Shown here: positions 23,193 to 32,129 of the stretch, piece by piece
How positions within the stretch are numbered: position 1 is the first letter of the stretch
How the letters are laid out: every line of letters begins with the position of its first letter
Assembly (NCBI GenBank): GCA_934099115.1
Contig: CAKOPK010000010.1
Coordinates: forward strand, 1 to 39,238
DNA: 39,238 bases
DNA from: an uncultured Bacilli bacterium
GTDB lineage: Bacteria; Bacillota_I; Bacilli_A; RF39; UBA660
Direction of reading: 5' to 3'
Notes under the pieces: generated by a model
The model's database searches: none
What the model was told of the DNA's origin: nothing
Seen by the model: the letters and a program-made list of their open reading frames with translations, nothing else
Position numbers and translations under genes: made by a program

Positions 23193-24557
23193 TTAATTTG
23201 TTATTTTTACTTTTACTGTAGAAGATACTACATAATTTACTTTTGGGTCATCGTTATCTATTTTAACTTGAACGTCATATTCTCCTGCTGTATAGTTTTC
23301 TAGGTCAATATAAGCATTTATGTTATCTTCCGTAATAGCATCTATCACTGATTGTACACCTTTTACAATTACTTTAACACTATTTGTTCCTACAATATTA
23401 GCAGTTAAATTACTTGATAGGTTTTTACTTGAAATCGTAGATACTTCTACTTCTTTTTGCTTTTCATCACCAAATGTTACTGTAATAGTTGCTTTCTTTT
23501 CACTTAAAGCTCTAACTCCACTTGGTTTTGCTATTGTTACATTATATGTTTTTGTAGATGTTCCTCCATCGGATACATTTACTGTAACTGGTACACTTGA
23601 TATACCATTTATTGTTTCTCTGTCTCCATATATCGTTAGGGAATGACTAGTATTATTATTTATTAAAATAGATGCGATAGATTTTCCTGTTACTAAGTTT
23701 CCAGTTGTTAATACTTTTATTGGAACACTTTTAGAATAAGTATCTAATGTTACGGATGCTGTTAAGTTAGTTGGTACTATTTCAATATTATTAATTATTC
23801 TTCCTTTAGCATCATATGCTACAATTGTTATATCATCTAATTCAAATGTTCCAGCATCTTTTAGACTATCATTTTGTAAATCTATTAAAGCTTTTACAGA
23901 AGATATTTTATTTAGTGTATCTTCACTACCTTTTACTACTACTTCATTTTTAGATAATTCTACATTTTCTACACTTAATTTTTCATTTAAATAACTTTCA
24001 TTTACTAAATCATAATCTAATGATTTGGTAACACTTATTTTATCTTTAATTGTTACTGATACATAAGATGGGTCTAATTTATATGTTATAGAATCAATTG
24101 ATTTGGTATAAGATAAATATACTTTATAAGCAGAATCTCTTGCTTCATAATCAGATAAATCTAATATAACTGCATTTGTCCCTAATTGTTTTGCTAAATA
24201 AATATCACTCTTACGACCAATTAAGACAACATCTACGGTGTCTGGTATTCCTTCTACCACATATGCTTCTTCATTATAATTTACTTTTACAGGAATATTT
24301 GTCATTACTTCTGCTTCAGATTCTACTAAAGTTATTACTCGTGAATCTATTAATAAGAACATAATAACTGCTAATATTAATGATACATAAATCATAAAAT
24401 TAGGTCTATTAAAAAAGTATTCTAATTTTAAATTATGGGTTCTTAAATATTCACGAATATTAAATATTAATCTACTTATTGGTGTTACAATGAATTTATC
24501 TATTACACGATAAATAGCTATAAAAAAGCCACTTATTATTTTTCCTATTTTTTTCAT
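23193..24557 (-). CDS. cdaR: CdaR, YbbR-domain regulator of the diadenylate cyclase CdaA
   Basis: 454 residues: a basic amphipathic N-terminal stretch, one membrane helix (about 54-75), then repeated extracytoplasmic YbbR domains, of which I count three to four (blocks such as ITVAKPSGVRALSEK and IVGTNSVKVIVKGVQ). In Bacillota CdaR binds and modulates the membrane-bound c-di-AMP synthase CdaA. Its ATG overlaps the cdaA stop codon (TAATG), so translation is coupled. The usual third gene, glmM, is not next to it here; the minus-strand operon ends in the palindromic terminator. Confidence 0.92.
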   Translation of the reverse strand: MKKIGKIISGFFIAIYRVIDKFIVTPISRLIFNIREYLRTHNLKLEYFFNRPNFMIYVSLILAVIMFLLIDSRVITLVESEAEVMTNIPVKVNYNEEAYVVEGIPDTVDVVLIGRKSDIYLAKQLGTNAVILDLSDYEARDSAYKVYLSYTKSIDSITYKLDPSYVSVTIKDKISVTKSLDYDLVNESYLNEKLSVENVELSKNEVVVKGSEDTLNKISSVKALIDLQNDSLKDAGTFELDDITIVAYDAKGRIINNIEIVPTNLTASVTLDTYSKSVPIKVLTTGNLVTGKSIASILINNNTSHSLTIYGDRETINGISSVPVTVNVSDGGTSTKTYNVTIAKPSGVRALSEKKATITVTFGDEKQKEVEVSTISSKNLSSNLTANIVGTNSVKVIVKGVQSVIDAITEDNINAYIDLENYTAGEYDVQVKIDNDDPKVNYVVSSTVKVKITN

Positions 24558-25372
24558 TATTCATCACCTGCACTATTCTTGTCTTCTGCTTCATAGAAAA
24601 TTTCTGATTTTGGGCTTAGAGCATCAATTAATAACATTCTAAATTCATCTAGAGTTAAATTGTAGTTTAATTCTCCATCAACAGCAATGCTTAATCTACC
24701 ATTTTCTTCTGAAACAACTAAGGCAATGGCATCAGATTCTTCAGCGATTCCTAAAGCCGCTCTATGTCTAGTTCCTAGTCTCTTAGAAATAGATTGATTC
24801 ATACTAGTTTTAAATACTGCACCTGCTGCTGTAATTCTATCACCCTCTATGATAACTCCTCCATCATGAAGTGGTCCATTAGGGAAGAATATTGTTTCAA
24901 GTAAATCACTTGTTAAATCAGCGTAAACTTTTGTCGCTGGTTCTATGTATTCTTGTAAAGATATTTCTCTTTCGATTACAATTAGAGCTCCGATACGGTT
25001 TCTTTTAAAATATTCAATTGAACGCATAAGTTCATATACTACTTTTTCTCTTTCATCAATTGTCAATATTTTATGTCTTCCTAATAACTGAGTTCTACCA
25101 ATAGATTCTAAAACACTTCTTATCTCTGGTTGGAATATTACTATTATGGCAAGTGGTCCCCACTCAACGCAATATTGTAATAATATACCTACTGTATATA
25201 GATTTAATACATTACTTATTAATTTTACAATTAATATTAAGATTACTCCTTTAAAGATTAAAACCATTTTAATATTATTCTTGATATTTTTTAAGATAAA
25301 ATAGAATGCTAACCATACTATTCCTATATCTATTATTTTTGTAATTATTTCCCAAATACTTGCTATGGTCAT
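24557..25372 (-). CDS. cdaA: Diadenylate cyclase CdaA
   Basis: 271 residues. Three N-terminal membrane helices (to about residue 85) precede the cytoplasmic DAC (DisA_N) domain, which makes c-di-AMP from two ATP. The catalytic signatures are present: FPNGPLHDGGVIIEGDRI, the equivalent of the DGA motif with Gly-Gly in place of Gly-Ala, and RHRAALGIAEESDA, the RHR motif. c-di-AMP controls K+ and osmolyte transport and cell-wall balance in Bacillota. AGGAAGGTG precedes the ATG. It is the first gene of the cdaA-cdaR pair. Confidence 0.96.
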   Translation of the reverse strand: MTIASIWEIITKIIDIGIVWLAFYFILKNIKNNIKMVLIFKGVILILIVKLISNVLNLYTVGILLQYCVEWGPLAIIVIFQPEIRSVLESIGRTQLLGRHKILTIDEREKVVYELMRSIEYFKRNRIGALIVIEREISLQEYIEPATKVYADLTSDLLETIFFPNGPLHDGGVIIEGDRITAAGAVFKTSMNQSISKRLGTRHRAALGIAEESDAIALVVSEENGRLSIAVDGELNYNLTLDEFRMLLIDALSPKSEIFYEAEDKNSAGDE

Positions 25373-25447
25373 ATTTACACCTTCCTAACTTTGCGTATAC
25401 TAATTATATCAAAAAAGTGGATTATAATACAACTGTTTTTCAAATGA

Positions 25448-25693
25448 TTATAATTGTGCTTTAAACATTCTAGTTAGAATGCTAATTAATTCACTGTCAA
25501 CCACTTTACTTACATATGTGTCAAATCCACTTACATATTCTTCTAAAATAACAACACTGTTATTTATAACTTCTCTATTTTCATTTAACCCCATTGCTAG
25601 AAAATATTTTTTGCCATATACCATTGCTTCATTTAAAACAATATATTGTTCTTTATTTTCTAAAACTATGATATTATTTATTTTTAACCCCAT
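25448..25693 (-). CDS. Small DUF1292-like protein
   Basis: 81 residues with the pattern of DUF1292/YrzB-type small cytoplasmic proteins: a short beta-rich start (NNIIVLENKEQYIVLNEAMV), a central YGKKYFLAMGLNE block like the family's GKkYyvl core, and an acidic VILEEY segment. The function of the family is not known. GAGG lies before the ATG, within the end of the upstream coiled-coil gene whose stop codon directly abuts this ATG, so the two are probably translated together. Confidence 0.65.
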   Translation of the reverse strand: MGLKINNIIVLENKEQYIVLNEAMVYGKKYFLAMGLNENREVINNSVVILEEYVSGFDTYVSKVVDSELISILTRMFKAQL

Positions 25694-27340
25694 TTAAAAT
25701 TCCTCCATTTTCTTTTTAATTGTAGTAGCTGGTATCATTTCTATTACTTTAATACGATTGCTTGGAATTTCTTCTTTATTTTCAAATAAACTATCTATTT
25801 CTAAGTTTTTAGCTTTATTTCTTTCACTACGAAGAAGGGTTTCTGTTGGTTCTTTAAAGCTTGCTAGAAGCATTTCAATCTGGTCATATATTTCATCAGG
25901 TGTTCTATCATAATTTTGTCGTTTTTTTAAAGCTTTTATTTCATCATTTAATTTTCTTAATTCTTCTTTGTCTTTTTCTTCTTCCATTAAGTCTTTTGTT
26001 TTAAATTCTAAATCAGAAATATTCTTTAATAAAGATAATTCGTCTTCTTGGCTTTTATTATCTTTTTGTAATTCTTCTATTAATTTTGTTATTTCGTTAG
26101 TCCTTTTTAGTTTTCGAATTAATTCTTTTTTATAGTTTTCTAAAATATCATTTATTAGTTTTAATTCTTTTTCTTTTTTAGTAATTGCCATTAGTAAAGA
26201 AGCATCTTTCTTAGAAAATTTATCTTTTTCTTTTTGTAAAGCTTTATATTCACTAATCGTATTGGTTAAATTTAGACTTTCTTGTTCTAATAAATCAATG
26301 TTTTTACCTAAATTGGCATTTATAAATTCATCTAGGTCATTTCTTTTAGCTTCTAAATTTTTTATTTCGACATCTTTATTTTTAAGTTCTAATTCAATAT
26401 ATTCGATACGATTTTTTAGAGCAATACTATTTATCCCATCATAGTTTTTACTATCCATTAAATTAGATAATTCTATTCTAGCATTTTCTTTTTTCTCTAA
26501 TTCTTCATCTAAGATACTTCTATTAGTGATATCCATATATGGACAAGTCTTAACAATTGTTACTAATTCTCTTATCTTTGCAAGAGCATCTTTTATTTTA
26601 TTATCTGCGACTAGTTCTTTAGCATCGCTACCAATCATTGCAGCATTCGTTAAAATTGTTAATTCCTTTTTTTCTAATTCACTTAGTTCTTTTTGGAATT
26701 GTTCTAACTTTTCTGTATCGTTTTTCTTTAAATCTTCATCAATATAAGCATTTGGATTTTTTAAGTTGTCTAATATATCATTTAAACGATTATTTTCATT
26801 TTCTATTTTGGCATTTATTTCTTTTATTGCTTGATTTGTTAATTCTAATTCTTTTAAAACATCTTTATATTCTTTTTCTTTATTATCTAAAAGGTTTATT
26901 AATTCTGCATTATTTTTATTTTCTTTCTGTAATAATTCTTTATAATAATTATTTACATTAGCAGTTTTGCTTTTTTCTTCTAAGACTAATATATATTCTT
27001 TGTTCTTTTTAAGGGTTTCTTTTAAAGATTTAATCTCATTATGAAGACTTTCTTCTCTTTCCTTTATTTTTGTAGAGTTATTCTCCATTTCTTTTAGTTT
27101 ACGTTTTAATCTTGTTAGCTTATTCTTTAGGCTGATTTCAATATTTTTGTCTACTAATTCATTAGATGCATTAAAATAACGAGCATCTGTCATAATGCTT
27201 TTTAAGTCTTCTATTTGCTCTTGTTTATTTTTAATATTATTTTTTAAAGTAATTAATTCTGTATTTAAGTCATCTATACTTTTTGTATTGCCAGACATTT
27301 CAATTAATAAGTCTATATTATTAAAAACCTCTCTTTGCAT
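25694..27340 (-). CDS. Long coiled-coil cytoplasmic protein
   Basis: 548 residues with almost continuous heptad-type Leu/Ile/Lys/Glu composition from about residue 15 to 480, broken by a short compact segment near 220-260 (AAMIGSDAKELVADNKIKDAL). It ends in a more ordered tail (NRIKVIEMIPATTIKKKMEEF). There is no Walker motif, signal peptide or membrane helix, so it is not an SMC ATPase. AAGGTGG precedes the ATG. A structural or scaffold role is possible; I recognise no family. It is co-transcribed with the DUF1292-like gene. Confidence 0.7.
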   Translation of the reverse strand: MQREVFNNIDLLIEMSGNTKSIDDLNTELITLKNNIKNKQEQIEDLKSIMTDARYFNASNELVDKNIEISLKNKLTRLKRKLKEMENNSTKIKEREESLHNEIKSLKETLKKNKEYILVLEEKSKTANVNNYYKELLQKENKNNAELINLLDNKEKEYKDVLKELELTNQAIKEINAKIENENNRLNDILDNLKNPNAYIDEDLKKNDTEKLEQFQKELSELEKKELTILTNAAMIGSDAKELVADNKIKDALAKIRELVTIVKTCPYMDITNRSILDEELEKKENARIELSNLMDSKNYDGINSIALKNRIEYIELELKNKDVEIKNLEAKRNDLDEFINANLGKNIDLLEQESLNLTNTISEYKALQKEKDKFSKKDASLLMAITKKEKELKLINDILENYKKELIRKLKRTNEITKLIEELQKDNKSQEDELSLLKNISDLEFKTKDLMEEEKDKEELRKLNDEIKALKKRQNYDRTPDEIYDQIEMLLASFKEPTETLLRSERNKAKNLEIDSLFENKEEIPSNRIKVIEMIPATTIKKKMEEF

Positions 27341-27457
27341 AGTTCTTCAGCCACCTTTATTATTCTATTAATAGAATATCACAAGTGGGAAGCTTTTGCA
27401 ACTTTTTGCTTCATCTTTTCTAATAAATTCTAAAAATTGTCTTTTTATAGGCTTTTG

Positions 27458-27488
27458 TCTATTCATTAAATTGGGGTTAACATACTAT
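27458..27488 (+). promoter_or_regulatory. Possible sigma-E-like promoter of the cotJ genes
   Basis: CATACTAT at 27481-27488 is one base from the CATACAnT -10 box of the mother-cell sigma factor SigE, and TCTATTC lies 16 bases upstream. In B. subtilis cotJ is a SigE-dependent operon. The match is suggestive only. Confidence 0.35.
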
Positions 27489-27509
27489 ATTTTAGGAGGA
27501 AAGAAAAGT

Positions 27510-27935
27510 ATGTTATTTGAAGATAATGATTTTGATGTAAATATTTCTCTTTTTGTTCCTGATGTAGATTTTAGTAATATTTTAGAACCTATGGAAGGAT
27601 TCTTAAGGGGAAATATGTTTAGAGATGAGTATGAGCCATATAAGAATTTGACTTATTTTAAATTAACTCCAGCGAATGAGCAAGAGAAGAAACTATATGA
27701 AATAATGGCTTTAAGTTTTGCTATTAATGATTTAAATCTTTATTTAGACTTACATCCTGATAGAAAAGATTTATTTCAATTATTTAAAAAATATGTTCAG
27801 GATAAAGATAGATTATGTGAAGAATATACCAAAACTTATGGCCCTCTTGATGTTGATGAGGCAACTGGATTAAAATTTAATTGGATTAACTCCCCTTGGC
27901 CTTGGGATAACCGTGGAGGTAGTATGTATGTTTAA
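27510..27935 (+). CDS. CotJA-CotJB fusion spore-coat protein
   Basis: 141 residues. Residues about 15-52 match CotJA (FVPDVDF...PMEGFLRGNMFRDEYEPYKN), a short coat-assembly protein. Residues about 55-141 match CotJB (LYEIMALSFAINDLNLYLDLHPDR, then YGPLDVDE and a WINSPWPWDN end). In Bacillus these are separate genes cotJA and cotJB, so this is a fusion in one frame with no stop between. AGGAGG lies 9 bases before the ATG at 27510; the longer open frame from 27396 is not conserved. It overlaps cotJC by 8 bases. Spore inner-coat location is inferred from the family. Confidence 0.85.
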   Translation: MLFEDNDFDVNISLFVPDVDFSNILEPMEGFLRGNMFRDEYEPYKNLTYFKLTPANEQEKKLYEIMALSFAINDLNLYLDLHPDRKDLFQLFKKYVQDKDRLCEEYTKTYGPLDVDEATGLKFNWINSPWPWDNRGGSMYV

Positions 27936-28485
27936 GTATGAAAAACACACTAATTTTCCTGTTAATATTCGTAAAAAAGATCTTAGAATGGCAAAATATT
28001 TAATTACACAATTTGGTGGTGCTAATGGAGAATTAGGAGCTGCAATGAGATATTTCTCACAAAAATTTAGTATGCCTGATGATTATGGAAAGGCTTTACT
28101 AAATGATATTGCAACAGAAGAACTTGGCCATTGCGAAATGATTGCAAGCATGGTACATCAACTTACAAAGGATGCTAGTATCAAGGAATTAGAAGACGCT
28201 GGTCTTGGTAGTACTTTTGCAGATCACGGCAAGGGAGTTTATCCTGTAGATGCTAGTGGTAATCCATTTACAGTAACTTATTTTGCTGTTACTGGTGATC
28301 CTCTTGCAGATATTTCTGAAGATATGGCTGCAGAACAAAAAGCTCGTGCTACCTATGAAAATTTAATTAATCTTACTACTGATCAAGATATTATTAGAAT
28401 TTTATTATTCTTAAGGCAAAGAGAAATTGTTCACTATAATCGTTTCAAAGAATTATTTGACTATTATAAGAAAAAAGGTTATTAA
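27928..28485 (+). CDS. cotJC: CotJC, manganese-catalase-family spore coat protein
   Basis: 185 residues of the manganese catalase (ferritin-like four-helix) family. The metal-site pattern is visible: Glu in GGANGELGAAMRY, the ATEELGHCEMIASM block with the E-x2-H pair, a second Glu in SEDMAAEQKARATYENL, and REIVHYNRFKE. CotJC is a coat protein of spores, with catalase-like metal ligands. GGAGG lies upstream of the ATG at 27928 inside the CotJA-B gene, and the overlap implies coupling. A bidirectional hairpin terminator follows. Confidence 0.93.
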   Translation: MFKYEKHTNFPVNIRKKDLRMAKYLITQFGGANGELGAAMRYFSQKFSMPDDYGKALLNDIATEELGHCEMIASMVHQLTKDASIKELEDAGLGSTFADHGKGVYPVDASGNPFTVTYFAVTGDPLADISEDMAAEQKARATYENLINLTTDQDIIRILLFLRQREIVHYNRFKELFDYYKKKGY

Positions 28486-28487
28486 AA

Positions 28488-28503
28488 AAGGCTATTTAGC
28501 CTT
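28488..28503. terminator. Bidirectional terminator after cotJC
   Basis: AAGGCTA-TT-TAGCCTT hairpin with A-rich flank to the left and TCTTTTTA to the right, between two converging genes. Confidence 0.7.
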
Positions 28504-29115
28504 CTTTTTAGTGTTTCTTTTGGTACTTTTTGTAGTCTTTTTCTTACTTGCACTATGTTTTTTACTTGGTGCTTTTTTTGTTGCTTTTTTCTTAGTTCCA
28601 TTTTTCTTAGTTGCTGCTGTTTTAGTTTTTTTAGAACTGTTATTAGTGTTAGTTTTCTTTTTAGGAGTTTCTTTATTTTTCCCTTTGTTCTCACTTTTTT
28701 CAGGAAGTTTTAAATTTTCTTTTTTTGGTTTTGCCTCTTCCTTAACTTTTATTTTAGATACCTCAAGAGTTTTTACTGTTTTTATTTCTTTTTCAGGTTT
28801 AGATTGTACTTCTTTCATGAATAGTTTGTGGAAAGCTTTAGAATGAATTATTTTACTAAATCTTTCTTTCATTTTACTGTAATACTTTCGGAAATTTATC
28901 TTTGGTATAACAATTGTAATCTTTTTCTTTTTTGCACGTTTTTCTTTTGATTTCTTTTCTTCTATAAGAATTGGTTCTTCAATTTCTACTTTCTTATTTT
29001 TACTTATTGAACTTATTTTCATAATAATTAGAGTGATTATGATACAAAATAGTGTTGTAAAATAGGCTGTAATAAGCGCTATAAAGAATATATCAATGGG
29101 GTCAAATTTTTTCAT
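28492..29115 (-). CDS. Membrane-anchored protein with histone-like Lys-rich tail
   Basis: 207 residues: one membrane helix near 8-33 (FIALITAYFTTLFCIIITLI), a basic middle segment with amphipathic character (about 55-105), and a C-terminal tail of about 75 residues composed mainly of Lys, Thr, Ala, Ser and Asn (KKATKKAPSKKHSASKKKTT). The tail composition is like bacterial histone H1-type proteins and would bind nucleic acid or acidic polymers. No family is recognised. It sits beside the LtaS-like pair in the same orientation, but 27 bases apart from the next gene with its own ribosome site. Confidence 0.65.
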   Translation of the reverse strand: MKKFDPIDIFFIALITAYFTTLFCIIITLIIMKISSISKNKKVEIEEPILIEEKKSKEKRAKKKKITIVIPKINFRKYYSKMKERFSKIIHSKAFHKLFMKEVQSKPEKEIKTVKTLEVSKIKVKEEAKPKKENLKLPEKSENKGKNKETPKKKTNTNNSSKKTKTAATKKNGTKKKATKKAPSKKHSASKKKTTKSTKRNTKKKAK

Positions 29116-29142
29116 ATCATCACTTCTTTCTTATTATGTCGT

Positions 29143-29772
29143 TTAAATATTAGGATTGTAAATAGCTACTTCAAATTTATCATTATTTTTAACTAAATAC
29201 ACTGTTCCTTCATTATCATATCCTAAATCTTTTTTATAGGTATACTTCATTGTTATTTTGTAACTTTCTTTTGTCTCTTCATTTAATGTTATGCTTGTTT
29301 GCTCTTTATTTATTACTTCAACATTTGTAATTTCTGGTAATTCTTGAACACGGTCTTTGTAAGTATTATCTGTAACACTTCCATAAAGTGTATCCATTGC
29401 TTTTATTTTGAATTCTTCTTGTTTAGCACTAAAAATATATTCTAAGCCACCAACATCATATTTATTTATTTTATTACTTAAAGTATAAAAATCAATTACA
29501 AATAATTTGGCAACACCTTCAGCATATGCTTCTTCATCTATGTCATCAGCGTTTAATATATTTTCTAACTCTTTAAATGTCTCTTTCATATATTTGGTAT
29601 CTCTATCGTCAAGAGAATAGCCGTAATTAGAAATATTAGAAATAATATTCGTTACATTTTTTGGCTTTTCCGGTTCATCTTCCTTAAAAAATAAACTAGA
29701 TACTCCTATACCTACGAAAAATATAATAAGTACCACAATAATAACTAACCCTATTTTATACTTTTTTTGCAT
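29143..29772 (-). CDS. Single-pass membrane protein coupled to LtaS-like gene
   Basis: 209 residues: a membrane helix at about 6-28, a Pro-Lys-rich spacer (DEPEKPKN), then a soluble extracytoplasmic domain with an alpha-rich first half (ETFKELENILNADDIDEEAYAEGVAKLF) and a beta-rich second half (ITMKYTYKKDLGYDNEGTVYLV). This NTF2-like layout is seen in several Bacillota membrane proteins. The ATG overlaps the stop codon of the LtaS-like gene, so production is coupled and a partner role in the same envelope process is plausible. Unknown function otherwise. Confidence 0.65.
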   Translation of the reverse strand: MQKKYKIGLVIIVVLIIFFVGIGVSSLFFKEDEPEKPKNVTNIISNISNYGYSLDDRDTKYMKETFKELENILNADDIDEEAYAEGVAKLFVIDFYTLSNKINKYDVGGLEYIFSAKQEEFKIKAMDTLYGSVTDNTYKDRVQELPEITNVEVINKEQTSITLNEETKESYKITMKYTYKKDLGYDNEGTVYLVKNNDKFEVAIYNPNI

Positions 29773-31862
29773 TATTCATTTACTCCATTCTTTTTTGCTA
29801 ATACTTTGTCGCCTTCTTCTTTAATTAAATCATGTACCACTATAGCATTTGATACTTCTAAAATATCTTCTGTTTTGGTAACTAAATTACTGATATAATC
29901 ACTCGATAACTCTGCACCTTCTTTAATTATTTTAGATTGACCTGTTGAATTATTATAATAAATTAAATTCGTTGTAAAGTTACCATTTGGATATACTACT
30001 AAATTATCATTTTTTATATTAAATATGTCATGTCCTAAAGCAAATTCATTTTTAATTCCTAACATATTTCCTAAAGTAGGCATTACATCATACATACCCA
30101 TGACATAATCTACCTTACCATTTAAAACACTTCGTAATTTACTATTTTTGGTCCAGATAACTAATGGTGTATTTTTATTTAATTCATGGTCATAATAATC
30201 ATAACTCTTATATGTTGGGTCTTCTTCACTCTTTAATTCTCCAGTTTTATAATCGTAATTATATAAATAATTTACTTCTGATCTTGATAATTTTGCATCA
30301 TGGTCTCCATATAATACAAACACAGTATTTTTAAAATGTTCTGAATTGTTAATATAATCAAAGAATTCTCCTAAAGCAGAATCTGCATAATGGGCACTCA
30401 TGATATAATTTCCTACTGCTGTTCCATATAAATAATTTGTTGTAACTTCTGTACATACCCCGCTGTCACAGTTTTTATAGGTTGTTGACATATCATATTC
30501 ACCGTATTTATCTAAGAATTTGAATGGTGAGTGATTAGATAAAGTAATAATTGTTCCCATGTAATTTTTGTGTTCACTTTCAATTTCTTCTAACATTGGA
30601 ACTGCTTGTTTAAAGAATAGTTTATCACTTATCCCTAAATTTATTACATCCATATTATTAGGGTCATTTAGGTTTTTGTTATAAGTAAACTTCTCTTCAA
30701 AATACAAATCATCATATCCTAATTTTGGATGAACATTCGCTCTATTCCACATTGATTTATAATTACCATGCATACTAAATGTATAATATCCCTTTTCTTT
30801 TAATAACTTAGGAATAGTAATATAATCCCTATCATAATAACTTGTAAATATTGTTCCACTTTGAGCTGGCATTAAGCTAGATAGTAGAGTAAATTCTGTA
30901 TCACTAGAGGTTCCAATACTAACTTGAGGATAGAATTTAGAGAAGAACATTCCTTCTTTGGCTAGTTTATTAAGATTTGGTGTAACTTCTACTCCATTCA
31001 TTGCTAAGCTCATCAAGTATGTTTCCATTCCTTCCATGTGAATAAAAATTACATTATAACCATCCAAAATGTTTGTATATTTATTTTTTTTGCTATATTT
31101 GTCTATATCTTCGCTTGTAAAGTAGGCAGTAAATTTCTTTACAGCTTCTTCATAGCCAAATAAACTACTAAATTTTGGAGTTAAAGTTTGAATTATATCA
31201 TTACATTGATATAGCACTAAACCAAAACGTTCTACTATATAAGCACGGTACCATTGTTTTGCTAAACGGGAGTAATCCGATTTTGTTGCAGTTGTGAAAG
31301 TATATGCTAAAGATAAACTTCCTACTAATATAGTTACTACAAACATTTTTTTCCCTTTTTCTACTAAACTAATAAAATTATAGTAAGATGTTTTAACTAT
31401 TTTTTTATGAATAAAATAGAAAATAAATGGAAATATAATATAAATTACATCGGTTATTTTTAAGCGTTCAAAAATAGAACCCATAACTGTTTCTGTTTGT
31501 TTTGCTACTCCTAATTCTCCTAAAGATGCAAAAGAAATGTAAAATGTGTAATAAATAGAATTTATAACTTCCATAATTGTAAAAATTAAAATTACTATAA
31601 AGAAATATTTAAATTGATTTTTTGGTTTAACAAAGTAGCCAAAAGAGCCTATTATTAATACTAATGCAAAATCAGAAATAAAAGCTTTAAAGCTAAACAT
31701 GTTGCCAACTGTAAAGTTTCTTATTAGCATTAACCCTAACATAGAAAGTATTACGTAAGTTATAAATAGACGATTTGTTGCAATATATTCTATAATACTT
31801 TTGCGGGCTTTACGAAATGTAATTTTTGTTTTTTCTTTTAAAAATTTTGTTTTATCTTTCAT
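29772..31862 (-). CDS. LTA synthase-family membrane sulfatase/phosphoglycerol transferase
   Basis: About 696 residues: five hydrophobic helices in the first 200 residues, then an extracellular sulfatase-fold domain. Visible active-site elements are VIFIHMEGMETYL (metal-binding Glu), IGTSSDTEFTLLSSLMP (the Thr nucleophile region, family TSDxEF), LYGDHDAKLS (metal Asp-His) and SNHSPF. LtaS-type enzymes polymerise glycerol phosphate on a glycolipid to make lipoteichoic acid; others modify membrane glycolipids. I chose the ATG at 31862, with AAGG upstream; a TTG at 31868 is also in frame. The downstream small membrane protein overlaps it, and the glycolipid-type glycosyltransferase at 21970 could supply the anchor. 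Confidence 0.88.
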   Translation of the reverse strand: MKDKTKFLKEKTKITFRKARKSIIEYIATNRLFITYVILSMLGLMLIRNFTVGNMFSFKAFISDFALVLIIGSFGYFVKPKNQFKYFFIVILIFTIMEVINSIYYTFYISFASLGELGVAKQTETVMGSIFERLKITDVIYIIFPFIFYFIHKKIVKTSYYNFISLVEKGKKMFVVTILVGSLSLAYTFTTATKSDYSRLAKQWYRAYIVERFGLVLYQCNDIIQTLTPKFSSLFGYEEAVKKFTAYFTSEDIDKYSKKNKYTNILDGYNVIFIHMEGMETYLMSLAMNGVEVTPNLNKLAKEGMFFSKFYPQVSIGTSSDTEFTLLSSLMPAQSGTIFTSYYDRDYITIPKLLKEKGYYTFSMHGNYKSMWNRANVHPKLGYDDLYFEEKFTYNKNLNDPNNMDVINLGISDKLFFKQAVPMLEEIESEHKNYMGTIITLSNHSPFKFLDKYGEYDMSTTYKNCDSGVCTEVTTNYLYGTAVGNYIMSAHYADSALGEFFDYINNSEHFKNTVFVLYGDHDAKLSRSEVNYLYNYDYKTGELKSEEDPTYKSYDYYDHELNKNTPLVIWTKNSKLRSVLNGKVDYVMGMYDVMPTLGNMLGIKNEFALGHDIFNIKNDNLVVYPNGNFTTNLIYYNNSTGQSKIIKEGAELSSDYISNLVTKTEDILEVSNAIVVHDLIKEEGDKVLAKKNGVNE

Positions 31863-31961
31863 AACCAACCTTCTTACATAAGATATTATATACTATTATG
31901 ATAAAATTTGCAATTTTTCCTTGATTTTTTTTTTGCTTTTTGGTATTATCAATATGTGCTT

Positions 31962-32036
31962 GCAGGTATAGTACAGTGGTTAGTATGCGACCTTGCCAAG
32001 GTTGAGACGGCAGTTCGAATCTGCTTACTTGCTCCA
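31962..32036 (+). tRNA. tRNA-Gly (anticodon GCC)
   Basis: A 75-base cloverleaf. Acceptor arm GCAGGTA / TACTTGC (7 bp, one G-T), D arm with GTACAGTGGTTAGTATGC, anticodon arm CGACCTTGCCAAGGTTG with GCC, and T arm with GTTCGAATC. The 3' CCA is encoded. It lies between the LtaS-like gene and the mobilizable element. Confidence 0.95.
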
Positions 32037-32045
32037 TTTGAAATC

Positions 32046-32073
32046 AACTTACGGACTTAATTGTTCGTAAGTT
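32046..32073 (+). terminator. Terminator of tRNA-Gly
   Basis: An 8-bp stem AACTTACG / CGTAAGTT with a 12-base loop, followed by TTTTATTTTAT, begins ten bases after the tRNA. Confidence 0.75.
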
Positions 32074-32129
32074 TTTATTTTATATAAAACTTTAAAAGTT
32101 CTCTTATCACAGAAAGGAGGACTTTTTTC

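Noticed and set aside
28427..28846. Hydrophobic plus-strand frame (rich in Phe, Leu, Val) after cotJC
   Set aside because: It is the antisense of the Lys-rich tail (AAA/AAG codons give Phe/Leu), without a ribosome site.
31852..32037. Minus-strand frame covering the tRNA-Gly
   Set aside because: It reads through the reverse of the tRNA and the intergenic region; a tRNA at this place is certain.
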